A DNA stretch of 53,924 nt, taken from positions 1 to 53,924 of the forward strand of contig JABDHJ010000016.1 of NCBI GenBank assembly GCA_013285645.1, read 5' to 3'. Numbering within the stretch: position 1 is the stretch's first letter; each line of letters begins with the position of its first letter. Position numbers and translations under genes: made by a program. Shown here one piece after another: positions 16,670 to 26,670 of this stretch. The notes beneath the pieces are model-generated. The model saw only the letters and a list, made by a program, of their open reading frames with translations, had not been told where the DNA came from and made no database searches. The stretch is from Verrucomicrobiota bacterium. GTDB taxonomy: Bacteria > Verrucomicrobiota > Verrucomicrobiia > Methylacidiphilales > UBA1321.

Positions 16670-17035
16670 GTGAAACTGCGCTTGAAATCATTTTTTGTGA
16701 TTGCCCTCTTGGGGGGCATGGCTCTTCCTGCAATGGCTGGTGATGACGTTTCGACGATGAATCCGAAGGATTTGCAGGCCATCAAGGCAATCATGGAGAA
16801 CCAGAGCGTTAGCACCGTTCAACCTCCCTCCAAGGGGATAGTTCTCAGCGGCTACGTGAGTACCAGTTATACCAAGCAAATTGATGGTTCCTGCAAAAAT
16901 GGATCTTCTGTGGTGGCGGTTCCGAACGGAAGTTTGACTACCGGAAAACTGACCGTGACCATACCCCCCTCTGACAAGACTGGGTTGTTTGGTGGTTTTC
17001 AGATTGATGCCATCCATTGTTCGGGGACGAAATAA
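16670..17035 (+). CDS. Small exported hypothetical protein
   Basis: A 121-residue protein starting at GTG with MKLRLKSFFVIALLGGMALP and a signal peptide ending around AMAGDD. AAGGCG lies upstream at ribosome-binding distance. The mature part has two cysteines (SCKN and IHCSG) that could form a disulphide. No family is recognised. A repeat unit begins right after the stop. Confidence 0.6.
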   Translation: MKLRLKSFFVIALLGGMALPAMAGDDVSTMNPKDLQAIKAIMENQSVSTVQPPSKGIVLSGYVSTSYTKQIDGSCKNGSSVVAVPNGSLTTGKLTVTIPPSDKTGLFGGFQIDAIHCSGTK

Positions 17036-17036
17036 G

Positions 17037-17160
17037 TAAAGAACCCATAGCAAGCTCCGAGGCATTTCAGAGGTAGCCGTCGACCTCCGGGCGACGGTCG
17101 GAGGTCGGACCCGCGCTCGGAGATCGCGGGCTACCCCTCAAGCCGAAGCAAGCTTCGAGA
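17037..17160. repeat. Composite intergenic repeat unit, copy B
   Basis: It has the same order as 10461-10612: TAAAGAACCC, CAAGCTCCGAGGCATTT, a GTAGCC...GGCTAC foldback (17073-17134), then AAGCCGAAGCAAGCTTCG. The foldback centre resembles 1229-1288 rather than copy A, and CGACCTCC pairs with GGAGGTCG inside it. Confidence 0.75.
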
Positions 17161-17233
17161 AATGTAGCGGCGGCAATTTTGGAGACAGATGGCGGGGATG
17201 TAGAGTAGAGTTGCAGGCCCCTTCCCTTTTGCC

Positions 17234-19051
17234 ATGCCTTTACTCCAACTTCGCGAAGTCACCCTTAAATACAGTTCCGCCCCGCTGCTTGATCAGATCG
17301 ATTTTCAAGTCGAGGCGGGCGAACGCATCTGTTTGCTCGGGCGCAACGGCGCGGGCAAGACCAGTTTGATGCGGATCATCACGGGCGAGGAGACGCCGAA
17401 TGAGGGCGAGATTATCCGGCCCGACGCGGCGGTGATGACACGGCTGATCCAGGAAATTCCCGAAGACATCACAGGCACGGTGATGGAGGTGATGCACTCC
17501 GGCCTGCGACCCGATCGGCATGAGGAAGAGTGGCAGACGGACGTGCGACTGGAGGATCTGGCAACCGAAATGAGCCTGCCGGTGGATCATGAATTTTCCG
17601 CGTTGTCGGGTGGACTGAAGCGCCGCGTTCTCTTGGCTCGCGCGCTGGCGGGCGAGCCCGATATTTTGTTGCTGGATGAGCCGACGAATCATCTCGATCT
17701 CGATTCGATCCTGTGGCTGGAACAGTTTCTCCTGACCTCGAAGATCACGCTTTTCTTTGTCACGCATGATCGAACGTTTTTACGCAAGCTGGCCACGCGC
17801 ATCGTAGAATTGGATCGTGGCAAGCTCACGAGTTGGGCTTGCGATTACGATACTTACCTGGAGCGCAAGGCGCAGAGTCTCGACGCCGAGGAAAAGCAGT
17901 GGGCGGCGTTCGACAAGAAGCTCGCGCAGGAGGAAGTCTGGCTACGGCAGGGTGTAAAGGCGCGACGCACGCGCAATGAGGGTCGCGTCCGCGCGCTGCA
18001 GGCGATGCGCAATGAACGGGGCGAGCGTCGTCAACGCGAAGGGACGGCGCGGATCGAGATCCAGACCGGCAGCATGTCGGGTCAAAAAGTCATCGAAGCA
18101 AAGGATGTCAGCTTCGGCTTTGGCGGCACGCCGTTGATCGAAAATTTCACGTCTACCATCTGGCGCGGGGACAAGATCGGCATCATTGGGCCGAATGGTG
18201 GCGGCAAGACGACGTTGCTGAAATTGTTGCTGGGACAACTTGAGCCGCAATCCGGTTCGGTGAAGTTGGGCACGAATATGCAGGTCGTTTACCTCGATCA
18301 GTTGCGAGGGCAGATCGACAATGCCAAGACCGTTGCGCAGAATGTGGCGGGCGATGCGGAGACCGTGACTTTCCAGGGACGTCCGCGGCATATTCACAGT
18401 TACCTTCAGGATTTTCTTTTCCGTGCGGATCGCATCCGAATGCCGGCGAAGATGCTTTCCGGCGGCGAGCGCAATCGACTGCTGCTTGCCCGACTTTTTC
18501 TGCAACCGGCCAATGTGCTCGTGATGGATGAACCGACGAACGATCTCGATGCCGAGACGCTGGAGTTGTTGGAAGAGATACTCCTCGAATATACCGGCAC
18601 TCTGCTGCTGGTTTCGCATGATCGCTCCTTTTTGGACAACGTGGTGACGAGCGTGCTGGTCTTTGAAGGGGCCGGACAGGTCCTCGAATATACGGGCGGC
18701 TATGAGGACTGGATTCGGCAACGTGCGGCGAAGCCCGTTGTTCACTTCCGGGAGATTCCGGCGGAACGCAAACCGGAGCCTAAGCCGGTAGTGGTGAGTG
18801 GAAAACCAGCCAAGTTTCTCAAGAAAGAGCAGCGTGAGTTAGAGGAATTACCTGCGCAGTTGGATCAGTGGGAAACGGAGAAGACGGCTTTGACCGAGCG
18901 TCTTTGGGATCCGGAGCTTTATAAGAAATCGCCTGAAATTTTGCCGAAACTTAATGCTGAGTTGTCGGCTTTGGAGGAAAGAATCAAGACGGGGTATGCG
19001 CGGTGGGAGGAGCTTGAGGCAAAGCGCAAGGCAAGTGAAGGGGCTGAGTAA
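17234..19051 (+). CDS. ABC-F family ATPase, Uup-like
   Basis: A 605-residue soluble protein with two ATP-binding cassettes and no membrane part. First cassette: GRNGAGKTS (about 36-44), ALSGGLKRRV and LLLDEPTNHLD. Second: GPNGGGKTT (about 320), MLSGGERNRLL and LVMDEPTNDLD. The long linker between cassettes and the charged C-terminal coiled coil (about 540-605) fit Uup-type ABC-F proteins, which act on ribosomes or on branched DNA, not in transport. It is flanked by repeats on both sides and appears monocistronic. Confidence 0.92.
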   Translation: MPLLQLREVTLKYSSAPLLDQIDFQVEAGERICLLGRNGAGKTSLMRIITGEETPNEGEIIRPDAAVMTRLIQEIPEDITGTVMEVMHSGLRPDRHEEEWQTDVRLEDLATEMSLPVDHEFSALSGGLKRRVLLARALAGEPDILLLDEPTNHLDLDSILWLEQFLLTSKITLFFVTHDRTFLRKLATRIVELDRGKLTSWACDYDTYLERKAQSLDAEEKQWAAFDKKLAQEEVWLRQGVKARRTRNEGRVRALQAMRNERGERRQREGTARIEIQTGSMSGQKVIEAKDVSFGFGGTPLIENFTSTIWRGDKIGIIGPNGGGKTTLLKLLLGQLEPQSGSVKLGTNMQVVYLDQLRGQIDNAKTVAQNVAGDAETVTFQGRPRHIHSYLQDFLFRADRIRMPAKMLSGGERNRLLLARLFLQPANVLVMDEPTNDLDAETLELLEEILLEYTGTLLLVSHDRSFLDNVVTSVLVFEGAGQVLEYTGGYEDWIRQRAAKPVVHFREIPAERKPEPKPVVVSGKPAKFLKKEQRELEELPAQLDQWETEKTALTERLWDPELYKKSPEILPKLNAELSALEERIKTGYARWEELEAKRKASEGAE

Positions 19052-19089
19052 AGCGTTTCTGAAATACTTTAGCCGTTGCAGAAAGCTTG

Positions 19090-19282
19090 AGGCCCGGAGG
19101 GCCGCAAGAAATTAGCCGGTGGCGCGAGCCACCGGTATTGCCAACGGAGTCATCCGCCCCGGATGGGGCGGCGGATATGATCAACCTCTCGGATTTCCAC
19201 CGCCCCGCCGGGGCGGATTGTCTGATTACGATGTACCGGTGGTTGGCACCACCGGCTAATTTCCGTTGGCCCTCCGGGCTAC
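19090..19282. repeat. Large TAGCCGGTGG foldback
   Basis: GGCCCGGAGGGCCGCAAGAA (continuing ATTAGCCGGTGGCGCGAGCC) pairs with a right arm containing ACCACCGGCTAATTTCCGTT and GGCCCTCCGGGC. Between them are GC-rich pieces GCCCCGGATGGGGCGGCGG and CCCCGCCGGGGCGG. The TAGCCGGTGG block also starts the foldback before glyS. Confidence 0.75.
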
Positions 19283-19284
19283 CG

Positions 19285-19317
19285 AAAAAAGCACCGCCGC
19301 CGAGCCAGCGGCGGCTA
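19285..19317 (-). terminator. Rho-independent terminator of the GH2 gene
   Basis: On the minus strand, just after the GH2 stop, GCCGCCGCTGGCTCGGCGGC forms a stem with a short loop and is followed by GGTGC and TTTTTT. This is a textbook intrinsic terminator shape. Confidence 0.75.
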
Positions 19318-19327
19318 CCACGGCGGC

Positions 19328-21853
19328 TCAACGCTTGCGTTGGAGGTCGTAGTTGGCGGGTTTGGGTGTGAGGGCGTCGGCGGTCCTGCGAGCGGGCATC
19401 CAGTTGGACAGGCTGCGGACGTTGAGTTGTTGCCGGATGACGTCAATGGAGGGACCGTGCGTCACCTTGATCGTTCGATGTTCATCGGGATGCAGGTGAA
19501 AGAAATTGTCGTCAAACCAGGCGTCCTCGTTTTTCAAACTGAGCACAACGTAGGGTGCGGGCTTCTCGCAGGAGAGATGGATGACGGTGCCTTCCGGGGT
19601 TGATTCCACTTCGGTCTTGATCTGCGGATCGGCGAGACTGAGATGCTTGGGCCGCGCGAGCGGAACCCAGTTGCGACTGAGGACGGTTTCCCCTTCCGAG
19701 GCCCAGGCCCAGATCATCAAGTCGTGGGCATGATAATTTTCCAGCAGCGGCTTGGCATCGAGATCGGCGATATAAAGACCCGATTGAGAGTCAATGTTAA
19801 CCGTGGCGCTTTCCTCGAGGAGGACTTTACCGTCGGTGTCGGTGATTTGCCATCCCACGTCCAGCGTTGCATCTGAAGGACGCTGATTCGATACGTGGAT
19901 GCGCGCGCGACTGGTGAGCAGGTCTTCCTCAATGCTGACGAGCACCGGGGCGAAGAAACGCTTGGCGTCGTATTGGAGCGCCTTCCATCGACCGAAGGAA
20001 TCGATCGAGCTCCAACTCGCGCAGGGCCAGATGTCGTTGATCTGCCAATAAAGAACGCCGCCGCAAAGAGGCTGGATGCGGCGAAGATGCTCGGTGGCGT
20101 AACGGACGCAAAGGGACTGCGTGATTTGAGAGAGGGAGAGCAAGTCCTCGAAATTGAGCGGCGGCTGGAACCAGTCGCAGAGATAGCTCATGATGGTTCG
20201 GTTGCCTACCTCACTGCGCTGATGATAGTCGAGAATGCGGCTCATGAGGACGCGGTCCTCGGGTGCGGTAAAGCTCTCAACGGTGCGCAGCTCGGGATAG
20301 GACTGGAATCCGAATTCGCTCATGAAACGGGTGCGCCAAGTGCGTTGCGACTCGAACGTTTGGCCTCCAAAGAAAACGCTCCAATGGTGGGTGTCGCCGG
20401 AGAGATCGCTGCCGCAATCCTTGCGATCACCGAGCGGACTATGCGGGCTGGAGGGCCAGTAGGCGGTGTCGGGATCAAGCTCTGCGCAAACTTTGGGCAG
20501 CAGTTGATCGAAGAGCAGGCCGTAGACATCCCACGGGTAATCGTCCGCGCCGCCGAAGGGACCTTCCAACTCGTTGTTGCCGCACCAAAGCGCGAGCGAG
20601 GCATGATGCCGGATGCGACGGATATTATCGCGGGCCTCGGCCTCAACGTTGGCCATGAAATCGGCGTCCCAGTTCGGATACATCCCACAGGCGAACATAA
20701 AATCCTGCCAGACGAGGATGCCCATTTCATCGCAGAGATCATAAAAATCGTCGTTCTCGTAAATGCCGCCGCCCCAGACGCGGAGCATGTTCATGTTGGC
20801 ATCGACGGTGTCCTGCAGGAGTTTCCGGTAGTCCTCGCGCGTGATTTCAGGAAGGAGAATGCGGACGGGGACCCAGTTCGCGCCTTTGCTGAACATGATC
20901 TTTCCGTTGATCTCAAAGTAGAACGATTCGCCGACCGGATCCTTTTCACGGACGAGGCGCAAGGCGCGCAGACCGATTCGGCGCTGCCAAATATCGTGCG
21001 CGCCGGAGGCATCGGTCAGAGTGGCGCGAAATTCATATAGTGGCTGGGTGCCGAGGGTGTTCGGCCACCAGAGCTCGGGATTTTTCACGACGAGAACGGC
21101 TTCTCCGTCGGAGGATGCGGCGGTGGTCTCGGCGATGAGCATGTCCCCTCGCCGCAACTCGAGGCGAACATCGCCGGGGCCGGTGGTCTGCCATTGGATA
21201 TTGAGCGTAACTTCACCAGCGGAATGTTCCTGCCGGATTTGCACGTCCTGCCAGCGAGAGGCGCAGACGAATTCCAGGCGGATATTTTTCCAGATCCCGG
21301 CGGTCGGCGCGACCGGGCCCCAGTCCCAACCAAAGGCGCAGGCCATCTTGCGCACGTAACCGCGACCCGCGTGCCGGTCGAAATAAATGTTCCATTCGCG
21401 CAGGGGCCGCTTGGCCTGGCCCTCGGCCATCTTCGCCAGGGGGGAATGAAACGTGACTTCAATCGTGTTCTCTCCCACACGCAGGTCAGGGCCGACCGGA
21501 CAGTGCCAGACCCGGAACATGTTGTCCGTTTGCAGGACGATCTTTCCGTTGAGCGAAACGGTGGCCAGCGTATCGAGGCCATCGCAGATTAGTTCCGACG
21601 TGGTATTCGAAACCTGGCTTTCGGTCAGGTTAAAGGTGCGGCGATAGGTCCAGGTTTCCGCATCCATCCACTGCTGGGTCGCCTCGTTGTCCCGCCAGTC
21701 GATTGAGGAAAGCAGACCGGCGCGACCGAGGTCCGAGTGCACACAGCCGGGGACAAGCGCGGGCCATGATTCATCGGTTTTGGTGCGGTGCAAGGTCCAG
21801 GCACCGTCGAGAGAAACGGATTCGACGGCGAGAGGGGAAGAAGAAGCGCTCAT
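19328..21853 (-). CDS. Beta-mannosidase, glycoside hydrolase family 2
   Basis: An 841-residue protein with the GH2 order: N-terminal jelly-roll sugar-binding domain (SLDGAWTLHRT, VPGCVHSDL), immunoglobulin-like domain, then a TIM barrel. LRVWGGGIYENDDFYDLCDE is typical of beta-mannosidases, WCGNNELEG carries the acid/base E428, and FMSEFGFQSYP carries the nucleophile E513. It should release beta-mannose from the ends of manno-oligosaccharides. No signal peptide is visible, so it probably acts inside the cell on imported sugars. No transporter or regulator is adjacent. Confidence 0.92.
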   Translation of the reverse strand: MSASSSPLAVESVSLDGAWTLHRTKTDESWPALVPGCVHSDLGRAGLLSSIDWRDNEATQQWMDAETWTYRRTFNLTESQVSNTTSELICDGLDTLATVSLNGKIVLQTDNMFRVWHCPVGPDLRVGENTIEVTFHSPLAKMAEGQAKRPLREWNIYFDRHAGRGYVRKMACAFGWDWGPVAPTAGIWKNIRLEFVCASRWQDVQIRQEHSAGEVTLNIQWQTTGPGDVRLELRRGDMLIAETTAASSDGEAVLVVKNPELWWPNTLGTQPLYEFRATLTDASGAHDIWQRRIGLRALRLVREKDPVGESFYFEINGKIMFSKGANWVPVRILLPEITREDYRKLLQDTVDANMNMLRVWGGGIYENDDFYDLCDEMGILVWQDFMFACGMYPNWDADFMANVEAEARDNIRRIRHHASLALWCGNNELEGPFGGADDYPWDVYGLLFDQLLPKVCAELDPDTAYWPSSPHSPLGDRKDCGSDLSGDTHHWSVFFGGQTFESQRTWRTRFMSEFGFQSYPELRTVESFTAPEDRVLMSRILDYHQRSEVGNRTIMSYLCDWFQPPLNFEDLLSLSQITQSLCVRYATEHLRRIQPLCGGVLYWQINDIWPCASWSSIDSFGRWKALQYDAKRFFAPVLVSIEEDLLTSRARIHVSNQRPSDATLDVGWQITDTDGKVLLEESATVNIDSQSGLYIADLDAKPLLENYHAHDLMIWAWASEGETVLSRNWVPLARPKHLSLADPQIKTEVESTPEGTVIHLSCEKPAPYVVLSLKNEDAWFDDNFFHLHPDEHRTIKVTHGPSIDVIRQQLNVRSLSNWMPARRTADALTPKPANYDLQRKR

Positions 21854-22207
21854 GTTTATTTCGGGTGATACGGTTGAGACGTCGTAACTTTATTTGACGA
21901 GCGACTGCTCGTGCAAGGCCAATGCCTGCCGGTTGATTTCGGTCATTTTTGCAACCAAGAGGTTGGAGTCACGCTAAAGCGACAATAAGGCCACGACATG
22001 TTGCCCAGTCCAACCACGAAAACCTGCAAGTCGGAAGTGCCGAGTTGTCGATATTTCACGCCGTTTTATAAGACTGCGGATGAGGATTGTAAACGCCGCA
22101 TATTCGTCTCCCCGGGGAATCGATCCTTTGCCTTTACCGCGACATTTTCAATGGTAAGTTGAGTGGAGAGCCTGCCCGGATAAGAAGTCTCGTCCGCGAT
22201 TTTCCAG
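21854..22207. other. 354-base intergenic region, nothing recognised
   Basis: It lies between the divergent GH2 gene and the exported protein at 22208 and should contain both promoters. I see no tRNA, repeat copy or convincing small gene. GAGCGACTGCTCG (about 21899) is a short imperfect hairpin. Confidence 0.5.
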
Positions 22208-23206
22208 ATGAAATCCATCTTCTTTTTGATTTTTGGGTTGGTAAGCCTGGCCAATGCCCAGGACTCTCAGGACACACTGACGACAACGCCACCGCCGCCA
22301 CCCCATGTGGAACCTTCCGATCCGGCGAGCATCCTGAACAAGGTCCTCTCCAAGTATAAGTCGATGGGGACTTATATGTCGGTCGGAAACATCGTTTCGA
22401 ATCGGGAGGAAGCAGGCGTTAATATACAGACGACAACGACTTTCACCATCAAACTGAAAAAGCCGAATCTCTATCTCATTACCTGGAGCCAGACATCCAT
22501 ACCGGCGGCCTTGCCCCAGGGTGGCGCGGTCTGGAGCGATGGGACCCAGTCTTATCTCTATTTGTTGATGAATAATGCCTACGCCAAGGTGGGGGATGAC
22601 CTTTCGGCCTTGGGAGGGGCGTCGGCCATTTCGGGCGGCGCCACGGGGACCATTCCATCCCTTTTCCTGCCTGCCTTTACGGACAAAGGTTTTGCTCTTT
22701 CGCGCTTAAAGGACCCTACGATTGAGAAGACTGAACTCATGGGCGGAGACGATTGTTACGTACTGAGTGGATCGTCCCCTACCTCCACAAAAGAGACGTT
22801 CTGGATTTCCAAATCGAGCAGCCTGATTCTCAAGTATGAGAAGTCGCTTGAGCCACCCACAGACGGCACGGCGGCGCCTGCCGTTTCCGAAGAGGTCGTG
22901 GAAAAAGCGCTCACCGCCATGGGCGAACCGGTGACCGATGAGAACAAGAAAAAGGTGCTGGAAATGATGCAGACCGCCAAGGGCGCCATGGCCAATAGCG
23001 AGGGCAACGGTGACTCCACCGAAATGCAGACCGAGATTACCAATCCGAATTTGACCGAAAAGGACTTCCAGTTTACACCGCCAGCCGGAGCCACCCTCAC
23101 CGATTCCCTGTTGGGGCCACAGGGGGAAACTGGCAAGCAGTCCCCGTCTCCTTCCGGTTCAAGCAGCACTAATGCGCCGGACCAGACACCCGTGGTGCCC
23201 CATTAA
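22208..23206 (+). CDS. Exported LolA/DUF2092-like protein
   Basis: A 332-residue protein with signal peptide MKSIFFLIFGLVSLANA and likely cleavage before QDSQD. A proline stretch (PPPPPH) is followed by ILNKVLSKYKSMGTYMSVGN, then beta-rich sequence with KLKKPNLYLITW, resembling the LolA-like fold of DUF2092 and outer-membrane lipoprotein-sorting proteins that bind hydrophobic ligands. LolA is usually about 200 residues; this has an extra acidic helical insert near 225-260 and a low-complexity tail (SPSPSGSSSTN). Ligand and role are unknown. Confidence 0.65.
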   Translation: MKSIFFLIFGLVSLANAQDSQDTLTTTPPPPPHVEPSDPASILNKVLSKYKSMGTYMSVGNIVSNREEAGVNIQTTTTFTIKLKKPNLYLITWSQTSIPAALPQGGAVWSDGTQSYLYLLMNNAYAKVGDDLSALGGASAISGGATGTIPSLFLPAFTDKGFALSRLKDPTIEKTELMGGDDCYVLSGSSPTSTKETFWISKSSSLILKYEKSLEPPTDGTAAPAVSEEVVEKALTAMGEPVTDENKKKVLEMMQTAKGAMANSEGNGDSTEMQTEITNPNLTEKDFQFTPPAGATLTDSLLGPQGETGKQSPSPSGSSSTNAPDQTPVVPH

Positions 23207-23221
23207 CCGGGTTGGACTTAA

Positions 23222-23351
23222 TGACAAGATCAGTTCCGTACGCCTGAGAAAAGGCAGCCCGAACTGATCCTTCGACAAGCTCAGGATGACTAATGCTAAA
23301 TGTGAGAGTTTCACAGAGGTCTCTTTTGGGACTCATGACCGGGTTCCTTCT
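23222..23351. repeat. CTTCGACAAGCTCAGGATGA element, partial copy
   Basis: It matches the centre and right arm of 6609-6790 over about 120 bases with few differences, including GATCAGTTC...GAACTGATC and GACTAATGCTAAATGTGAGA. The outer left arm is missing; the sequence to the left is the end of the upstream gene. Confidence 0.85.
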
Positions 23352-23444
23352 AGTGTAAATAGGCCTTAATTGAAAAAAAACTTAAATCCCTTTTGCACTG
23401 AATCGACCTTCTAGGGCAGACTTCATGTCGATTGATTTATAACC

Positions 23445-24476
23445 ATGAGTGACCGATTAAAAGCCTACGCCCGCGCCGGAGTTGATGTTGATCTTGGAAA
23501 CAAGGTCAAATCCGGCTTGCCCGCCCTCGTCAAGAAAGCCCATCGCCCCGAAGTCCTCGGAAAAGTCGGCGGTTTTGGCGGCCTTTTCCGGGCCAGTTTT
23601 CCCAAGATGAAAGACCCGGTGCTGGTCGCCAGCATTGATGGCGTCGGAACCAAGATCAAGGTCGCCGCGCTGCTGAACCGGCATGACACCATCGGTGAGG
23701 ACCTCGTCAATCACTGCGTGAACGATATCGCTGTGCTCGGCGCCGAGCCGCTCTTTTTCCTCGATTACATGGCGTCCGAACGGTTGGAGCCCCATCGCTT
23801 TCACCAATTGGTGACCGGCATTGTGCGCGGCTGCAAGAAGGCGGGTTGCGCGTTGATCGGCGGCGAAACGGCCCAGATGCCCGGCATCTATCACGGCGCT
23901 GACTATGATCTCGTTGGCACTATCGTCGGCGTGGTTGATCGCAAGAAGATCATCGATGGCAAGTCGATCAAGGCTGGCGATGTCATTGTCGGTCTGCCCT
24001 CGACGGGTCTGCATACCAATGGCTACTCGCTTGCCCGCGAAATTCTCTTTAACCAACTCGGCTATCGGCTCGATGCCAGCGTGGGCACGGGCGGACTCCT
24101 TGGCGACGAACTGCTACGCGTCCACAAGCTTTACCTACCCGACATCCGCAAGGTCCGGGCGAAAATCGAGATCAAGGGCATCGCTCATATCACCGGCGGC
24201 GGCCTCATCGATAATATTCCGCGCGTGCTTCCGGAAAACGTGAATGCCGAAATCCAGCTCGGCACGTGGCCGGTTCCGCCGATCTTCAAGATTCTCGGCG
24301 CCGCCTCGCACATGCCTGCCGAGGAAATCCATCAGGTCTTCAACATGGGCATCGGGATGGTGCTCATCGTCAAAGCGAAGGACGCCGCCGCGACGGTCAA
24401 GCTGACCCGTGGTAAAATCATCGGGCAGATCGTCAAAGGTGAGCGCAAGGTTGTACTGAAAGAAGCGAAAAAGTAG
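23445..24476 (+). CDS. purM: Phosphoribosylformylglycinamidine cyclo-ligase
   Basis: It closes FGAM to AIR with ATP, the fifth step of purine synthesis, in the cytoplasm. The 343 residues show YARAGVDVDLGNKV, GFGGLF, SIDGVGTKIKVA, the ATP-fold segment LIGGETAQMPGIY and GIAHITGGGLIDNIPRVLP, the usual AIR synthetase order and length. The ATG at 23445 matches the family start. It converges on a pseudopilin-like gene two bases away; purH follows about 650 bases on. Confidence 0.96.
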   Translation: MSDRLKAYARAGVDVDLGNKVKSGLPALVKKAHRPEVLGKVGGFGGLFRASFPKMKDPVLVASIDGVGTKIKVAALLNRHDTIGEDLVNHCVNDIAVLGAEPLFFLDYMASERLEPHRFHQLVTGIVRGCKKAGCALIGGETAQMPGIYHGADYDLVGTIVGVVDRKKIIDGKSIKAGDVIVGLPSTGLHTNGYSLAREILFNQLGYRLDASVGTGGLLGDELLRVHKLYLPDIRKVRAKIEIKGIAHITGGGLIDNIPRVLPENVNAEIQLGTWPVPPIFKILGAASHMPAEEIHQVFNMGIGMVLIVKAKDAAATVKLTRGKIIGQIVKGERKVVLKEAKK

Positions 24477-24478
24477 GG

Positions 24479-25015
24479 CTAGGGCTGATTCTTTGCGCTG
24501 CCCATATCGTCCTGAGTGTTCCACTTCTTGTCGACGCCGGCGGACTGAATAATGGGGTGCTGGGGATCGGCTAACGAGATGTGCAGTGGCGTGCCCCAAG
24601 CATCCAAGGCTTCGCCTTTGGCATTCATGTCGGTGGTAGGCCTGATATTCAAGAAGGCGATGCTTCGTGGGTTGTCGCTCATTAACTCTCGAATCAATGT
24701 GGCGTTATCCTTTCCCGGAGGAGGCTTATCGTATTCGGTTTGATAGGCAAGAATTGCAGTCTGGATATTTTCCATCAGAGCGGCCGTTTTTGCATTTTTG
24801 TTAGCCTGTATCCCACCCGGGCTGTAAGGAAATAAAACGAATAAAATCAAAATGATGCCGAATAACCAAAGGGTATAGCCCCACCCTCTTATGCGAATTT
24901 GCTCCTGCAGTTTGGGAAAAAACGGGGCTAGAAAGGTTCGGATCGCTAACAATATCGGAACGAGAAACAGCGTAATAGCGAAAATTATCAAAATGAAAAT
25001 TTGGCCGACTCCCAT
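24479..25015 (-). CDS. GspG-like pseudopilin-domain membrane protein
   Basis: A 178-residue protein with two N-terminal hydrophobic segments (about 5-27 and 47-65) and then a pseudopilin-type domain: ALMENIQTAILAYQTEYDKP and the C-terminal DAWGTPLHISLADPQHP with SAGVDKKWNTQDDMG, close to the calcium-binding tail of type II secretion GspG. It has no prepilin peptidase site and an extra membrane helix, so it cannot be assembled like a normal pseudopilin. Inserted between purM and purH on the opposite strand. The role is unknown. Confidence 0.65.
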   Translation of the reverse strand: MGVGQIFILIIFAITLFLVPILLAIRTFLAPFFPKLQEQIRIRGWGYTLWLFGIILILFVLFPYSPGGIQANKNAKTAALMENIQTAILAYQTEYDKPPPGKDNATLIRELMSDNPRSIAFLNIRPTTDMNAKGEALDAWGTPLHISLADPQHPIIQSAGVDKKWNTQDDMGSAKNQP

Positions 25016-25126
25016 ACTATTAACTCCCGTTTCCCTAAAGTAGGCCAGATCAATTGAATCACAAGATCAGCATGACAAGCCCGGCCTGTTCGTTCTAACT
25101 TCGTAACTCTAACTCTCCTTCTTCCC

Positions 25127-26665
25127 ATGCCCAAACGCGCTCTTCTCTCTGTCTCTGATAAAACCGGTCTGGTCGATTTTGCCAAAAGCCTTGTCTCGGC
25201 CGGTTACGAACTCATTTCCACTGGCGGTACCTCTAAGGCGCTGCGCGATGCGGGACTGACCGTGGCGGATATTTCCGATATCACCAACTTTCCGGAGATG
25301 ATGGATGGGCGCGTGAAGACGCTGCATCCCAAGGTGCATGGCGGACTTCTTTTCCTGCGCGATAACGAGGAGCATCGCAAGCAGGCGGCGACGCATGGCA
25401 TCGAGCCGATCGATCTCGTGGTCGTGAATCTTTATCCCTTTGAGCAGACCATCGCCAAGCCGGACGTCACGCTGGAGCACGCCATCGAGAACATCGATAT
25501 TGGTGGGCCCTCCATGCTTCGCAGCGCGGCGAAGAATTACCGGAGCGTGACCGTGATCACTGATCCCGCCGACTACGCCATCGTGGCCGAAGAGATCAGC
25601 ACCAAGGGCGATACGACTCTCTCCACGCGTGAACGGCTGGCCGCGAAAGTCTTCCGCACGACTGGCTATTATGATGCGCTGATCGCAAAATATCTTGCGT
25701 CGCGCTTGCCTGAACCTGAGGTGTTTCCGGAGACGTTCGCGCTGCCATTACGCCGCGCACAGGCGCTTCGTTACGGCGAAAATCCGCACCAGGCTGCGGC
25801 GCTTTACGGCGGTTTCCCGCGCCATTTTCAGCAACTCCACGGCAAGGAGCTTTCCTACAATAATCTCATCGATATCAACGCCGCGGTGCGGCTGATCCGC
25901 GAGTTCACCGAACTTCCCACCGTCGCGATTCTCAAGCATACCAACCCGTGCGGACTGGGCAGTTCGGCCACCCTCGCCGAGGCTTGGGACAAGGCCTACG
26001 CCACCGACAAGCAGGCGCCCTTTGGCGGCATCATCGTGGTGAATCGCCCGCTTGATCTGGCCACGGCGCAGCTCATCGCGGAGATTTTCAGCGAGGTTAT
26101 TATCGCTCCGGCTTTCGATCCGGACGCGCTGGCTCTTCTGACCAAGAAGAAGAATCTGCGCCTGATGATCAATAGCGAGACCTCGGCGCCTGCGCCCGAG
26201 TTGGAAATTCGCTCCGCCGTTGGGAACTCGTTCCTGATCCAGCGCGGCGATGCCGATACGGTTTCGACTGCCGATTGGAAAGTCGTGACCAAACGTCCGC
26301 CCACCGAGGCCGAACGCGCGGCACTGCTCTTCGGCTGGCGTGTAGTGAAACACGTGAAGTCCAACGCCATTGTTTATGCCGCGCATGATCGCACTCTCGG
26401 AGTTGGCGCGGGCCAGATGTCGCGCGTCGCTTCATCCCGGATCGCGATTTGGAAGGCTTCCGAGGGAAATCTCGATCTCAAGGGCAGCATCGTCGCGTCG
26501 GATGCTTTCTTCCCCTTCCCGGACGGTCTCATCGCCGCCGCTGAAGCCGGGGCCACCGCCGCCATCCAACCGGGTGGCAGCGTCAGCGACGCCAAGGTGA
26601 TTGAGGCCGCCGATGAGCGCGGGATTGCCATGATCTTCACCGGTCAACGCCATTTTCGACATTAA
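25127..26665 (+). CDS. purH: Bifunctional AICAR transformylase/IMP cyclohydrolase
   Basis: It carries out the last two steps of IMP synthesis. The N-terminal MGS-like cyclohydrolase domain starts [20 protein letters not shown] and has [11 protein letters not shown]; the C-terminal transformylase domain has [14 protein letters not shown], the catalytic LKHTNPCG, and ends [10 protein letters not shown], the family's usual terminus. The 512 residues are full length. It is upstream of ruvC, separated by a strong hairpin. Confidence 0.97.
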   Translation: MPKRALLSVSDKTGLVDFAKSLVSAGYELISTGGTSKALRDAGLTVADISDITNFPEMMDGRVKTLHPKVHGGLLFLRDNEEHRKQAATHGIEPIDLVVVNLYPFEQTIAKPDVTLEHAIENIDIGGPSMLRSAAKNYRSVTVITDPADYAIVAEEISTKGDTTLSTRERLAAKVFRTTGYYDALIAKYLASRLPEPEVFPETFALPLRRAQALRYGENPHQAAALYGGFPRHFQQLHGKELSYNNLIDINAAVRLIREFTELPTVAILKHTNPCGLGSSATLAEAWDKAYATDKQAPFGGIIVVNRPLDLATAQLIAEIFSEVIIAPAFDPDALALLTKKKNLRLMINSETSAPAPELEIRSAVGNSFLIQRGDADTVSTADWKVVTKRPPTEAERAALLFGWRVVKHVKSNAIVYAAHDRTLGVGAGQMSRVASSRIAIWKASEGNLDLKGSIVASDAFFPFPDGLIAAAEAGATAAIQPGGSVSDAKVIEAADERGIAMIFTGQRHFRH

Positions 26666-26670
26666 TCCAT

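Noticed and set aside
19895..21040. 381-codon plus-strand open frame
   Set aside because: Antisense to the GH2 catalytic domain; protein composition is typical of a shadow frame.
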